From positions 20,035 through 84,034 of the forward strand of contig JBBSEU010000001.1 of assembly GCA_038239365.1 (NCBI GenBank): a DNA stretch of 64,000 nucleotides, read 5' to 3'. The notes under the pieces are model-generated. The model ran no database searches. It saw only the letters and a program-made list of their open reading frames with translations, and was not told the DNA's origin. Below, piece by piece: positions 1-8,807 of the stretch. Position 1 is the stretch's first letter. The number at the start of each line of letters is the position of its first letter. Source of the DNA: JBBRMW01 sp038239365 (GTDB lineage Bacteria; Chloroflexota; Anaerolineae; Aggregatilineales; UBA2796). The translations under genes and the position numbers were made by a program.

Positions 1-661
1 GCGCATCCGGGTACTTTTTGACCACTTGCGCTGCAACCCGGATGAAGTTTTCCGGGCTTTTGTTGTTGGTCAGGTGGGCAACCGTCCCGATAATCGGCTT
101 ACCGCGCCATGTTTCCGGCAGCGGCCAGTTACCGGTTACGCTGCCCAGAAACTTATTGATATCCAGTCCGTTGAACACAACCCCGGCTTGTTGAGGGCGT
201 ATCATGTGGTGTGCCAGCATGTAATCGCGGGCGATATAGGAATTGGCGATAACGGCTTTCACATCACGATTTAAGAATGGCAGCAGATTTTGGTACCATT
301 GTGGGTGATATGTCGGGTGATTGCCTTCGTTGACAATGAAGCGGGTGTTTCTTGCCAGCATCACAGCAAGTCTGCCGTACAGACCGCTAACGCTATCCAG
401 AAACAAATGCGTGATGTCCGGCTTGAGTGTGCGGATCAGGTGGTGGACTTGCCGCAAACGCTGTACCTCAAGGCGATGGTGGCGCTCTAACTCGATAACC
501 TGATAACCAAGCTGGCGGATCGGTTCAGCCCAGTAGCCACCGGGTGAGAAGGAGACAACAGTGGCGCGCGGGTGAAGGCGTGCCAACAGATGATAAAGCT
601 GCTGTTCAGCGCCACCCCGATCCAGTTGTCCAATCAAGTAGAGTACGGAATAATCATTCAT
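1..661 (-). CDS. Glycosyltransferase family 4, N-terminal part (cut by window edge)
   Basis: The frame is open from an ATG at 661 to the window edge, giving 220 codons of the N-terminal part. The opening residues (VLYLIGQLDRGGAEQQLYHL, about residues 6-25) are the usual GT-B GT4 start, with a GGAEQ loop that lines the active site in this family. Further on, GVVFNGLD (about 165) and PIIGTVAHLTNNKSPENFI (about 190-210) mark the linker and the first strand of the C-terminal glycosyl_transf_1 domain, where a nucleotide sugar would bind. The expected E-x7-E motif lies beyond the edge. An AAAGGA stretch sits about 20 nt upstream, so the ribosome site is weak. The gene is divergent from the GT2 gene at 763 and belongs to the surface-polysaccharide locus. 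The transferred sugar is unknown. Confidence 0.85.
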   Translation of the reverse strand, partial: MNDYSVLYLIGQLDRGGAEQQLYHLLARLHPRATVVSFSPGGYWAEPIRQLGYQVIELERHHRLEVQRLRQVHHLIRTLKPDITHLFLDSVSGLYGRLAVMLARNTRFIVNEGNHPTYHPQWYQNLLPFLNRDVKAVIANSYIARDYMLAHHMIRPQQAGVVFNGLDINKFLGSVTGNWPLPETWRGKPIIGTVAHLTNNKSPENFIRVAAQVVKKYPDA

Positions 662-762
662 AGGTAAACCGTGTGGTCAATCCTTTTGTGTATACTATGT
701 AGTCGGACGAGTAGATTTTCGACGAACCTTGCTCAGTTAGAACATTGCAAAAAGGGAGAAGC
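662..762. promoter_or_regulatory. Divergent intergenic region with a TATACT hexamer
   Basis: This is the gap between the divergent GT4 (minus) and GT2 (plus) genes. It holds GTATAC around 690-695, and TATACT at 691-696 could act as a -10 box for the plus strand. No convincing -35 hexamer was found at the right distance on either strand, so it is only a weak promoter candidate. Confidence 0.25.
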
Positions 763-1827
763 ATGCCCACCTATTCACCATCTCAGCGCGTGAACAGCTT
801 CGATGCAGCGGACACGCCGCAGCAATTGCGTCAGGTTAGTGTCGTGATGCCAATCCGCAACGAGGCAAATACGATCAGCCGCTGCCTTGAAGCCGTGTTG
901 AACCAGGATTATCCCCATAGCGACATGGAAGTATTCGTCATTGACGGCATGTCTACCGATAATACCAGAGATATTATTGCCTCTGTCGCCAGTCGATACC
1001 CGGATGTGTCGGTGACGATTCTGGATAATCCGCGTCAAATTGTAGCACCGGGACTGAATGCCGCCCTCGATCAAGTCAATGGCGACATCATTGTTCGCAT
1101 TGATGGACATTGTGAAATCGATCCCGATTACATTTCGCGCTGCGTGGCCTACCTGCAAACAGGTGACATCGACGGTGTAGGGGGGCCTATCCAGACCATC
1201 GGAAAAACCCCCCTCAGCGAAACGATTGCGCTGGGGATGAGTTCCAAGTTTGGTGTCGGAGGTTCGGCCTTCCGCACCGTCACTGATAAGGCGATGATCG
1301 TTGACACCGTCGCTTTTCCGGCTTACACCCGCCGCATTGTTGAGCAAGCGGGCAAGTTCGATGAAGAATTGGTTCGCAACCAGGATGATGAGTACAACTA
1401 CCGCATTCGCGCGCTGGGCGGCACGATATTTCTGGCTCCTGATATTCACTCCCGTTACCACAGTCGCGGTACGCTCCCTTCGTTGTGGCGGCAGTATTTC
1501 CAATATGGCTATTGGAAAGTGCGTGTCATGCAGAAACATCCACGACAGATGAGCCTTCGCCAGTTTGTGCCACCCACGTTCGTCGGTGTTTTGCTGGTGA
1601 GTGGTCTCCTGTCCCCGTTCAACCGAACGATGCGCCGTTTAGGTTTTGGCGTCGCGCTGCTGTATGCGGCGGCAAATCTTGGTGCCTCAATATGGACTGC
1701 GAATAAACATGGCCGCCAACATCTGGCGCGTTTGCCAGCCGTGTTCGCGGCACTACACGTGAGCTATGGATTAGGATTTTTGGTGGGACTGGCTCGGTTT
1801 GCCAACCGCTGGCGGGAGCGGCGCTGA
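763..1827 (+). CDS. Glycosyltransferase family 2, ExoA-like, membrane-associated
   Basis: The product is 354 aa. A GT-A fold starts at about residue 25 (VSVVMPIRNEANTISRC). DGMSTDNT (about 62) and the metal/nucleotide-binding IDGHCEID (about 108) follow, with NQDDEYNYR (about 206) as the catalytic-base region. The C-terminus (about 265-345) has two or three hydrophobic segments, as in succinoglycan ExoA-type transferases, so it probably works at the inner face of the membrane on a lipid-linked glycan. ATG at 763 was chosen over the in-frame TTG at 745 because AAGGGAGA lies 5 nt before it. It is the only plus-strand gene in the locus, and its last 57 nt overlap the convergent sugar transferase gene. 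Acceptor and donor sugars are not readable from sequence. Confidence 0.9.
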   Translation: MPTYSPSQRVNSFDAADTPQQLRQVSVVMPIRNEANTISRCLEAVLNQDYPHSDMEVFVIDGMSTDNTRDIIASVASRYPDVSVTILDNPRQIVAPGLNAALDQVNGDIIVRIDGHCEIDPDYISRCVAYLQTGDIDGVGGPIQTIGKTPLSETIALGMSSKFGVGGSAFRTVTDKAMIVDTVAFPAYTRRIVEQAGKFDEELVRNQDDEYNYRIRALGGTIFLAPDIHSRYHSRGTLPSLWRQYFQYGYWKVRVMQKHPRQMSLRQFVPPTFVGVLLVSGLLSPFNRTMRRLGFGVALLYAAANLGASIWTANKHGRQHLARLPAVFAALHVSYGLGFLVGLARFANRWRERR

Positions 1828-2451
1828 AGCCAGTCCGCTGTCTGTTTCAGATTTGAACAACGCTTTGACCGTTTGCGACAAGATGCCAATGTCGCGCCAG
1901 ACGGTCACGTTGTTCAGATACTCCAGGTCAATGGCAAGTTTGGCGGGCAGAATCGAATGGATATAGCGATCTTCCCAGTCGGGGCCGGTGAGGAGCGCCT
2001 CCTCATGTCGGAAGCGGACACTTGCCAGACTGGTAATGCCGGGGCGCACTTCCAACAGTTTGCGTTGTTCCGGCGTATACAGTGCCACATAGCGCAAATC
2101 CTCTGGACGCGGACCGACCAGACTCATGGTGCCTGTCAGCACATCAAACAGTTGGGGTAGTTCATCGAGTTTCGTCCGACGCAGAATGCGCCCCACCGAC
2201 GTGATACGTGGATCGTGCGATTTTGTGATGCCAGCCCCGATTTTATCCGCATTCACAACCATCGTTCGGAACTTATGGACTTTAATTTTGGCCCCATGTA
2301 ACCCGGCACGAGTCGCCGCGTACAAAATAGGGCCGGGTGCTGTCAACTTGATCGCCAGAGCGATAATCAGCAGCACAGGTGACAAAATGAGCAGCACAAC
2401 GGCGCTGACCACAATATCGAAAGCGCGTTTCAGGAGTCGCGGACGTGGCAT
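1771..2451 (-). CDS. Undecaprenyl-phosphate sugar-1-phosphate transferase (small monotopic PGT)
   Basis: A 226-aa PF02397 sugar transferase. A hydrophobic re-entrant helix sits at residues 8-35 (FDIVVSAVVLLILSPVLLII). The basic patch KVHKFRTM follows at about 58, the catalytic DE dyad lies in TKLDELPQL (about 94), and SLVGPRPED (about 110) binds the substrate. It has no N-terminal helix bundle, so its size matches PglC-like enzymes rather than WbaP/WcaJ. It should move a sugar-1-phosphate from UDP-sugar to undecaprenyl phosphate, starting each repeat unit. It follows the DegT aminotransferase by 3 nt. With the CapD-type dehydratase at 21848 this suggests a PglF-PglE-PglC-like 4-amino-sugar primer, although no PglD-type acetyltransferase is visible. 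Confidence 0.92.
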   Translation of the reverse strand: MPRPRLLKRAFDIVVSAVVLLILSPVLLIIALAIKLTAPGPILYAATRAGLHGAKIKVHKFRTMVVNADKIGAGITKSHDPRITSVGRILRRTKLDELPQLFDVLTGTMSLVGPRPEDLRYVALYTPEQRKLLEVRPGITSLASVRFRHEEALLTGPDWEDRYIHSILPAKLAIDLEYLNNVTVWRDIGILSQTVKALFKSETDSGLASAPLPPAVGKPSQSHQKS

Positions 2452-2454
2452 TGC

Positions 2455-3681
2455 TTATCTCCTATACTGCTTCACAATATCCATTACCGCGGCCACCACA
2501 TCATACACATCCTCGTCGGTCAGTTGTGTATTGAGCGGCAATGAGAAGCTGCGTAGATATTCCCGATACGAAATAGGGCATGTATCCGGCTGCCAGCCAT
2601 ATTTATCCCGATAGTAGGGGTGCAGATGCAATGGAATAAAATGCACGCTGCTGCCGATATTGCGCGTTTTCAGGTGTTCGATGAACTGGGCGCGATCAAT
2701 GGTCAACTGATCGAGGTGCAGGCGCAAAATATACAGATGGTTGGCGTGTTCGACGTTGGGGCGCTGTGTAGGCCGCTCAATCGCTTCGACATCGGCAAAG
2801 GCGGCATTGTAGAGGTCGACGATCTGCTTGCGGCGCATCTGTAGCTGGGTTAGCCGTTGAAGTTGGACAAGACCCATGGCGGCTTGAATATCGGTCATAT
2901 TGTATTTGAAACCGGGCGCAACCACTTCGTAGTACCAGGAGCCTTCATTGCTGTATCGCTTCCAGGCGTCCCGATTCATCCCATGCAGACTAAACAAACG
3001 CGCCCTGTCCAGAAATTCGGGGCTGCCCGTCAGCATTCCACCTTCGGCAGTGGTCAGGTTTTTTGTGGCGTAAAAGCTGAAAGCAGTCGCATCGCCGATG
3101 GTTCCGATCTTTTTGCCGTTGTAGGAGGCAGGCAGCGAATGCGCCGCATCCTCAATAATCGACAGGTTGTGTTTCCGGGCTAAGTCCAGCAGCCCATCCA
3201 TCATGGCGGGGTGACCCGCGAAGTGAACTGGCATGATCGCTTTGGTGCGCGGCGTGATCTTTTCCGCGACTTTTGCCGGATCGATAGTCATAATGTCGGC
3301 TTCGATGTCAGCCAGGACGGGCGTTGCGCCAACGTGTTCGATGACATTGGCCGTTGCACAAAAGGTAGTCGGCGTCGTAATCACTTCGTCGCCTGGGCCG
3401 ATATTGAGTGCGGCCAGTGCCACATGCAGCCCACCGGTGCAGGAATTTAGCGCCAATGCGCCAGGGGCACCGATAAAGCTGGCAAACTCAGTCTCGAATT
3501 TCTTGGTTTTAGGTCCCGTAGTGATCCAGGATGAACGCAGCGTATCAACGACAGCCTCGATCTCGGCCTCAGTAATATCGGGCGGGGAAAACGGTAAAAA
3601 TGTAGTGCGAGTCCGGTTGGAAAGCGATGTTGGAATGACCATTAGTGTTTGCGGTGATGCGCCTGCCGATGGGCAGCACAA
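2455..3681 (-). CDS. DegT/DnrJ/EryC1/StrS family PLP-dependent sugar aminotransferase
   Basis: The product is 408 aa. It has the family layout: the PLP-phosphate site ALNSCTGGLHVAL (about 77), the Asp that contacts the pyridine ring in IEDAAHSLPA (about 180), and the Schiff-base Lys in FYATKNLTTAEGG (about 210). It should aminate the 4-keto (or 3-keto) position of a nucleotide-activated deoxyhexose in the cytoplasm. TTG at 3681 is kept as start because AAAGGAGA lies 7 nt before it. ATG at 3642 would lose 13 residues and has no obvious ribosome site. It is separate from the PseC-like paralogue at 17102. Its partner could be the CapD/FlaA1-type dehydratase at 21848. Confidence 0.9.
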   Translation of the reverse strand: MCCPSAGASPQTLMVIPTSLSNRTRTTFLPFSPPDITEAEIEAVVDTLRSSWITTGPKTKKFETEFASFIGAPGALALNSCTGGLHVALAALNIGPGDEVITTPTTFCATANVIEHVGATPVLADIEADIMTIDPAKVAEKITPRTKAIMPVHFAGHPAMMDGLLDLARKHNLSIIEDAAHSLPASYNGKKIGTIGDATAFSFYATKNLTTAEGGMLTGSPEFLDRARLFSLHGMNRDAWKRYSNEGSWYYEVVAPGFKYNMTDIQAAMGLVQLQRLTQLQMRRKQIVDLYNAAFADVEAIERPTQRPNVEHANHLYILRLHLDQLTIDRAQFIEHLKTRNIGSSVHFIPLHLHPYYRDKYGWQPDTCPISYREYLRSFSLPLNTQLTDEDVYDVVAAVMDIVKQYRR

Positions 3682-3720
3682 ACCGCGTTCTCCTTTCGTA
3701 CAGATAACGGTAGTTAATTG

Positions 3721-4782
3721 TTAGCGGCCACGCAGGATGTCGGCAGCGGCTCTAAAGCGCCCCATGACCTGCTTAAGAGTCGGTCCCCAACGCTGGGGGA
3801 CTATGAAATGCCGTGCCAAAAGCAGCGTATCGACACTCCATGCGTAGACAAACCAAAATTTATCATGAAGGGTGTGCTGCGGCAGCGCCCGGCGGTGAAT
3901 GGCATACTTGTTGTAAATCTCCATATAACCCAGCTTTGCATAGTTCGGGCGGCCTGCCGGATCATGGAAGTGCAGGACGTGTGCCGCACCTGCCAGCAGA
4001 AGTTTTCCTTTCTGGCGGGCACGAAGACTGAATTCCAGGTCTTCACCTAACCCATAGCCATGAAAGTTCTCCAAAAAACCGATTTCGAGCGGGACGACAG
4101 TTTTCCACATCGCCACCCCGCCTTGCAGCCAATCGCCTTCGATGGCTGCCTCCGTCGGTTGCAGCGCATTCCAAGGGATCGAAATGCCAGAATGGTAATA
4201 GCGACCCGGTTGCAGGGCGGGCACCAAATATAGCAGACGCGCGATACGCCAATAGAGCGTCATCATACGACTGTCGATCTGGTTTTCGATAAAAGCTGCT
4301 ACTCCAACAACGTTATCACCTCCCGTGCGATGCACTTTTTCAAGAGTCGCCAGACAGCCTGGCCGCAGGACAATATCATCATCAAAAAACGCAACCAGAT
4401 CAGTGGAAACCCAGGTCAGAGCAAAATTGCGCTGGCGGGTTAAACCCCGTAAGGGTTCAGCTACACGCCAATAGATAAGCTGATGACTCAGTCGGTCAAG
4501 ATCGGTTCGCTGCCGCAGACTTCGCTCCGTGCTGTCGTCGATACTGGCATCGACGATGATGAGTTGATCAGGTCGCCGATCATGTTCACTCAGCGAATCC
4601 AGAAAACGGTTGAGGCTGGCCGCACGCATGTAGGTGCAAACGACAACCGCGCAGCCGGGAACGAGCGATTGAGGAGTTGGCGTCGTCCAATTAGAAGCCA
4701 ATGGAGGCCGGGAAAAGCCGCTGAGGACGTTTTCAGGCATCGTATGTATTGCCGTTTGTGGCGCAGTCACGTTCTCAAGCAT
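3721..4782 (-). CDS. Glycosyltransferase family 2
   Basis: The product is 353 aa from ATG 4782. The GT-A core begins at CAVVVCTYMRAASLNRFLDS. IIVDASIDDSTE and the metal-binding FFDDDIVL follow, then the WLQGGVAMWK acceptor loop and GLGEDLEFSLRARQKG, whose ED dyad supplies the catalytic base. No long membrane segment is obvious apart from a hydrophobic patch near MTLYWRIARLLYLVPAL. The frame is open back to 4848, but ATG 4782 overlaps the stop of the upstream GT4 gene by 8 nt, typical of coupled translation. The longer start would overlap by 74 nt. The role is addition of one sugar to the lipid-linked repeat; specificity is unknown. Confidence 0.88.
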   Translation of the reverse strand: MLENVTAPQTAIHTMPENVLSGFSRPPLASNWTTPTPQSLVPGCAVVVCTYMRAASLNRFLDSLSEHDRRPDQLIIVDASIDDSTERSLRQRTDLDRLSHQLIYWRVAEPLRGLTRQRNFALTWVSTDLVAFFDDDIVLRPGCLATLEKVHRTGGDNVVGVAAFIENQIDSRMMTLYWRIARLLYLVPALQPGRYYHSGISIPWNALQPTEAAIEGDWLQGGVAMWKTVVPLEIGFLENFHGYGLGEDLEFSLRARQKGKLLLAGAAHVLHFHDPAGRPNYAKLGYMEIYNKYAIHRRALPQHTLHDKFWFVYAWSVDTLLLARHFIVPQRWGPTLKQVMGRFRAAADILRGR

Positions 4783-5941
4783 TGGAAAGTGCCCTGTCAA
4801 TTTGCGGTGGAGTGAGGCAGCTTTGATAAAAGCGTTCGTTGTCGGCAAGCAGCGTCGTTAGCGCGAAGTTTTGCCGGACGTGTGCCTGTCCTGCTTTGCC
4901 CAACTGATCAGCCAGATTTGGATTGCCCAAAATGCAGGTTATTGCCGACACGATTTCATCTGGCTGATCAGGATCGATCAGTAACCCGGTTTTGTTGTCT
5001 TCGATCAATTCTGGCCCACTACAGCGCCGGGTATAAACCATTGGGCAGCCGCAGGCCATTGCCTCCAAGGGCACCAACGCAAAGGCCTCGGCATAAGACG
5101 GCAAAACGGCAAGTGCGGCTTCCTGATAGGCGCGGCGTAGTTCGCTCTGCGTGATATGACCGTGAAAAACTACCGACTTTTGAGCGAGCGGCGTAAGCTG
5201 ATCAAGCAGGTAAGCGCGCATCGACTGACGCGCTTCGGTGAAGCCATCTTTGCCGTAGATGTGCAATTCCGCGTCAGGCATTGCTGCCAACACCTGGGGC
5301 CAGGCTTGAACGAGTGCAATGATCCCCTTCTTTGCGGTCAGCGTTCCAGCAAACACCACGCGATTTGTAGATCGTGTCACGGTATCCTGTTCAGAGATGA
5401 ATTCGGCTGCATTGTAGAGAATCTGGCTGCACGGACGGCGGGGTTTCAATAGCTGCTGCGTTTTGCGGGCAGTATATTGACTGACAGAACACCATGCTTC
5501 GGCGCGGCCTAATGAGGCTTGTTCCAACCAGAAGGTGAGCCGGTCAGTTGGCTTTGCCAGTTCTACCGCGAAGTAGGTGGAGCAGCCATGCAGCCGAACG
5601 ACCAACGGTACGGACAGCTTCGGCCAGAAAGCCGCCCATCCGTGCCAATCGGGGACTTCCACGAGATCGATCTCACCCTGCCGACTCCAGGCGGCGATAG
5701 TGCGATAGAGGCGATAGCGCGCTGAGACCCAACCCAGACGCGCACTGGAATGTCGCAGCCGCCAGACCTGAACCCCTTGATCCACTTCGTATTCGGCTTC
5801 TGGCGTGGTGGGGGCGTAAATCCCCACGACACGAACCTGGTGACCCGCCTGAACCAGTGCCCGCCCGAAACGCTGAACGAAGCTGCCAATGCCGCCATGT
5901 GAGGATGGCGGATATTCGGAGCAGACAAAACACAGCCTCAT
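4775..5941 (-). CDS. Glycosyltransferase family 4
   Basis: The product is 388 aa with a GT-B fold. The N-terminal half opens with FVCSEYPPSSHGGIGSFV, whose Gly-rich loop is typical of GT4. The C-terminal half has VVFAGTLTAKKGI (about 203), the phosphate-binding region AVLPSYAEAFALVPLEAMA (about 290-308), whose E-x7-E pattern reads EAFALVPLE, and the SGPELIEDNKTGLLIDPDQP loop. It retains the configuration of a nucleotide sugar donor. Its ATG overlaps the stop of the 514-aa gene upstream by 4 nt (ATGA), so the two are translationally coupled. It sits in the late, glycan-assembly half of the polysaccharide operon. Confidence 0.92.
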   Translation of the reverse strand: MRLCFVCSEYPPSSHGGIGSFVQRFGRALVQAGHQVRVVGIYAPTTPEAEYEVDQGVQVWRLRHSSARLGWVSARYRLYRTIAAWSRQGEIDLVEVPDWHGWAAFWPKLSVPLVVRLHGCSTYFAVELAKPTDRLTFWLEQASLGRAEAWCSVSQYTARKTQQLLKPRRPCSQILYNAAEFISEQDTVTRSTNRVVFAGTLTAKKGIIALVQAWPQVLAAMPDAELHIYGKDGFTEARQSMRAYLLDQLTPLAQKSVVFHGHITQSELRRAYQEAALAVLPSYAEAFALVPLEAMACGCPMVYTRRCSGPELIEDNKTGLLIDPDQPDEIVSAITCILGNPNLADQLGKAGQAHVRQNFALTTLLADNERFYQSCLTPPQIDRALSNA

Positions 5942-7482
5942 CGTGCAGAGTTCATTTCAAGGCTTGCGGTCTGCACGATTGGCGGCAGGGCGTTCGATGC
6001 AGCCGATGGCCTTATATCCACATGAACCAGGCGGGTGATTAGCCCGGCAATACGTTCAGCCGTTTTGCCATCAACGAGGCCGCAGTCAGTGGCCGCCAGC
6101 TTTTCGCGTTGGTGCTGATCGCGTGTCCGATCCGCCACATAAGCGGTGACTTCGGTGACGAGTTGATCCATATTTTGTGCCAGCCGCACGCCGCCACTTT
6201 CGATGATCGGCGCGTAAAAGTCTGTTTCATAGGCCATGTGGCAAAAACGATCCTCTTTGCTGCCCGCTTCTAATGCAAATCCCACACAAACGGCGGGTGT
6301 GCCCACTGCCGCCGCATCAAGGCTCATGGTTGACCACATGTTGAGGCAAACATCAGCATAGCGCAGACTGTTAACAAGCAATGCCTGTTCTTCGGCCTTG
6401 CTGAAATGCCAACTGCGCGTGGTCGGCTGGCTAACCACGAGGTTAGGCGCGTTCATCAGTTTTCCAGCCCACCGTTGATAATTGTCCTGGGGGTGAAGCC
6501 GGGTAACGATCATGTGGTTGCACAATTTCAGTGAACGTTTGCAACGCTGCGCGAATTCTGCGATCAAATCGGCCTCTGTCGGCGTTTGATGAAATGAATT
6601 GGCCGCATAGAGAACGTAACGAGTTCCCGGCGGCAAACCCAGCCGAGTGAGCGTTTCCTCGCGTGTCCAGCGAAATTCATCGCGCCCATGAAAGTCAAAT
6701 TGTGGTGCCCCGGTGATGTGTACACGAGACTTAGCAACCTGGGGATGAAAGGTCAGCAGTTGATTTTGCATACGTTGATTCCAGACTGAGAAATCATCGC
6801 AGGGCGCAATTTGTGGCCGACTGGTGAGTGCATCAAAACTTTGGATACAGCCGAGCGTTGGAATACCCAGATCGCGGGCAGCCATAATATACGCTTCTTC
6901 AGCCCAGATAACGCAGCTTGTGGCGACAACCAGCGATGGACGCAATTGTTTCAGTTGTTCTCGCGCCTGCTCAAAATTCCATTGTTGGTACTTGGAATGT
7001 TGCAACGCCTCGTTTTGCCAGCCAAAGAAAGGATCGTGGCTGCCTACAATAGAAAGCGCCTGAGCCGCCTGATTCCGTATCTTTTCCCAGAGCGAAACAT
7101 TGCGAAAATACCACCAGCGGGTGACCCGATCATTATTCAGGTGATAGCGCCGGAAGAAAGAAGCCCGCTGGATGGCACCCAACGTGGCGGCCCCGCGCTG
7201 CTGTCTCACCAGGGGTGGTGCGGTTAACACAGACCACCCTTCCACACCATCATAGTCCTGATGTTCTAAAGGGTTAACCTTCGTATTCCGAAAAGCCGGA
7301 AGATAATTTTCCATCGTTTCGGGCGTTCCAATGAGCAAATGCGAACGGATGCCGTGTTGCCGTAAAAGTCGGGCTACTCCGGTATGCACCATATTTCGGA
7401 TACCGAGATGTACCGGGCACAGGAATACCACAGGGCCAAGTGCTTTTGCATCCGTAGTAGTCGGTAGAGATTGAGAGTGCAT
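5938..7482 (-). CDS. GT-B-fold surface polysaccharide transferase, CDP-glycerol glycerophosphotransferase-like
   Basis: A 514-aa cytoplasmic protein with no signal peptide or membrane segment. A first Rossmann-like half (residues 15-250) contains LRPSLVVATSCVIWAEEAYI. The second half begins near GTRYVLYAANSFHQTP (about 290) and has VTRLHPQDNYQRW (about 333). The segment YADVCLNMWSTMSLDAAAVGTP (about 380-400) resembles the donor-binding loop of glycerophospho- and glycosyl-transferases of the CDP-glycerol/MurG-like superfamily. I do not recognise an exact family. It lies between a pyruvyltransferase gene and a GT4 gene with a 4-nt overlap, so a role in transferring a sugar, possibly the nonulosonate made by the pse genes, is plausible but unproven. 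Confidence 0.65.
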   Translation of the reverse strand: MHSQSLPTTTDAKALGPVVFLCPVHLGIRNMVHTGVARLLRQHGIRSHLLIGTPETMENYLPAFRNTKVNPLEHQDYDGVEGWSVLTAPPLVRQQRGAATLGAIQRASFFRRYHLNNDRVTRWWYFRNVSLWEKIRNQAAQALSIVGSHDPFFGWQNEALQHSKYQQWNFEQAREQLKQLRPSLVVATSCVIWAEEAYIMAARDLGIPTLGCIQSFDALTSRPQIAPCDDFSVWNQRMQNQLLTFHPQVAKSRVHITGAPQFDFHGRDEFRWTREETLTRLGLPPGTRYVLYAANSFHQTPTEADLIAEFAQRCKRSLKLCNHMIVTRLHPQDNYQRWAGKLMNAPNLVVSQPTTRSWHFSKAEEQALLVNSLRYADVCLNMWSTMSLDAAAVGTPAVCVGFALEAGSKEDRFCHMAYETDFYAPIIESGGVRLAQNMDQLVTEVTAYVADRTRDQHQREKLAATDCGLVDGKTAERIAGLITRLVHVDIRPSAASNALPPIVQTASLEMNSAR

Positions 7483-7496
7483 TTATCTTTTTCCTA

Positions 7497-8786
7497 TCAA
7501 AAAGAATGAGTAGAACGGGATGATGGTGACAGTGTATTCAGCTGTTGATAAGCGGCCTGTCCCAACTCGATTTGCCGGAGCGCAGCATCCAGTAATATCG
7601 GACGGATTTGGTCGGCATGAGTCCAGGCATTCTCCATTGCTGTGCGTAAAGACTGTGCCCAATCTGCATCGCTTAGAAGGATCATTTCGCAACCTTCCCC
7701 AAATTGATCGCGCAGCCCGACAAATTTATCGACGTAGTATTGGGATTGCGCGAGGCAGATCGTTGGAATGCCCTGTGAGAGTGCGAATACGGCGGCATGG
7801 TAGGCACCCGTAACAACAATGCGGCAGCGGCCTGCCAGTTCAATCGCCTGTGTCGGGCGTGTGATGGTCAGGCCGTCCGTTACAGAATTTTCGTAGCCCA
7901 TCAAAAGACTTTGAATATGGCACGGATCATCTACCCCCACGTGAAGCGCGATGGGAATTGGGATCAGCGGCGCTTGATGCGTCCTGGCGAACTCATGCAA
8001 AATCGGGCGCAGCTTCTCAATCATGGTCAGGCCGATCTCCGCGTAAGCTGCCACCCGCAGGTTAATGCCGACGCCATTGGAAAGCGTCGATGGGTGGGCA
8101 TTATAGGCCAGTTCAATCGCATCATCGCCAGTCGTCACGATGCGTTCAGACGGGACACCCAGAGCCTCGAGCAAGGGGCGGGCAGTCACTTGTTCGCGGA
8201 TCGCAATCAGGTTCACATGAGGCAGCACAGCACTGACTCTAGCGCGTAATTGAGGGTCGTCCATGGGGCCAATGCCCTGACCAAACAAGGCAGTCGGTAT
8301 TCCCCGGCGGATCGCCATGTCGAGTGTTTCCAGCACCAGATATGTCCAACTCTTTGCGGAGTCGGTGAAGCCCCCTGTTCCACTGACCAATAGCCAGTCA
8401 GCATTTTTCAGGGTATCCAGAAACGGGCGTGGATCACCTTGAGGGTTTCGCAGCCGCGCTTTCAGGCAAATGGCCGACTCGACCAGAAAAGGCTGTGTGC
8501 GCTCTATCTGACGTTTGAGCACGCCCAACTGATGCGAACGACGGGGCGGTAAACGATTATGTACAGCGCCTAGCAGGTAGTCATCGGCCAACCAGCTATA
8601 ACGGCTTAGTTCGTGGAGCGGCGTGGCTTCGGGGCAGTGCTTGAGCAGAGTTTCTGGCACGCGCGTCAATACTTTCAGATTGGCTTGCGGCCACATGATA
8701 CACAGCCGGTGCAGCATCACCTGAAGCATTGCCAGATCGCCTAAATTATCGCAATTTGAATTATCGGAGTCAATCAAAATTTGCAT
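7497..8786 (-). CDS. Polysaccharide pyruvyl transferase family protein
   Basis: A 429-aa PF04230 (CsaB/WcaK-like) protein with a GT-B-like fold. The opening DSDNSNCDNLGDLAML (about residues 6-21) is the N-G-D loop of the family. LLVSGTGGFTDS (about 132) and ALFGQGIGPMDDP (about 165) follow. The C-terminal half has RIVVTGAYHAAVFALSQGIPTI (about 345), where the conserved His of the family lies. These enzymes add a ketal-linked pyruvate from phosphoenolpyruvate to a sugar of a cell-surface glycan; some relatives act on other substrates. GGGGGATC precedes the ATG. It lies directly after pseI in the operon and would add a negative charge to the polysaccharide. Confidence 0.85.
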   Translation of the reverse strand: MQILIDSDNSNCDNLGDLAMLQVMLHRLCIMWPQANLKVLTRVPETLLKHCPEATPLHELSRYSWLADDYLLGAVHNRLPPRRSHQLGVLKRQIERTQPFLVESAICLKARLRNPQGDPRPFLDTLKNADWLLVSGTGGFTDSAKSWTYLVLETLDMAIRRGIPTALFGQGIGPMDDPQLRARVSAVLPHVNLIAIREQVTARPLLEALGVPSERIVTTGDDAIELAYNAHPSTLSNGVGINLRVAAYAEIGLTMIEKLRPILHEFARTHQAPLIPIPIALHVGVDDPCHIQSLLMGYENSVTDGLTITRPTQAIELAGRCRIVVTGAYHAAVFALSQGIPTICLAQSQYYVDKFVGLRDQFGEGCEMILLSDADWAQSLRTAMENAWTHADQIRPILLDAALRQIELGQAAYQQLNTLSPSSRSTHSF

Positions 8787-8807
8787 GATCCCCCGTTTGA
8801 CAGGTTT

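Noticed and set aside
775..1539. Long minus-strand open frame (254 codons) opposite the GT2 gene
   Set aside because: It is the antisense shadow of a clear GT2 gene, with no family motifs and no ribosome site.
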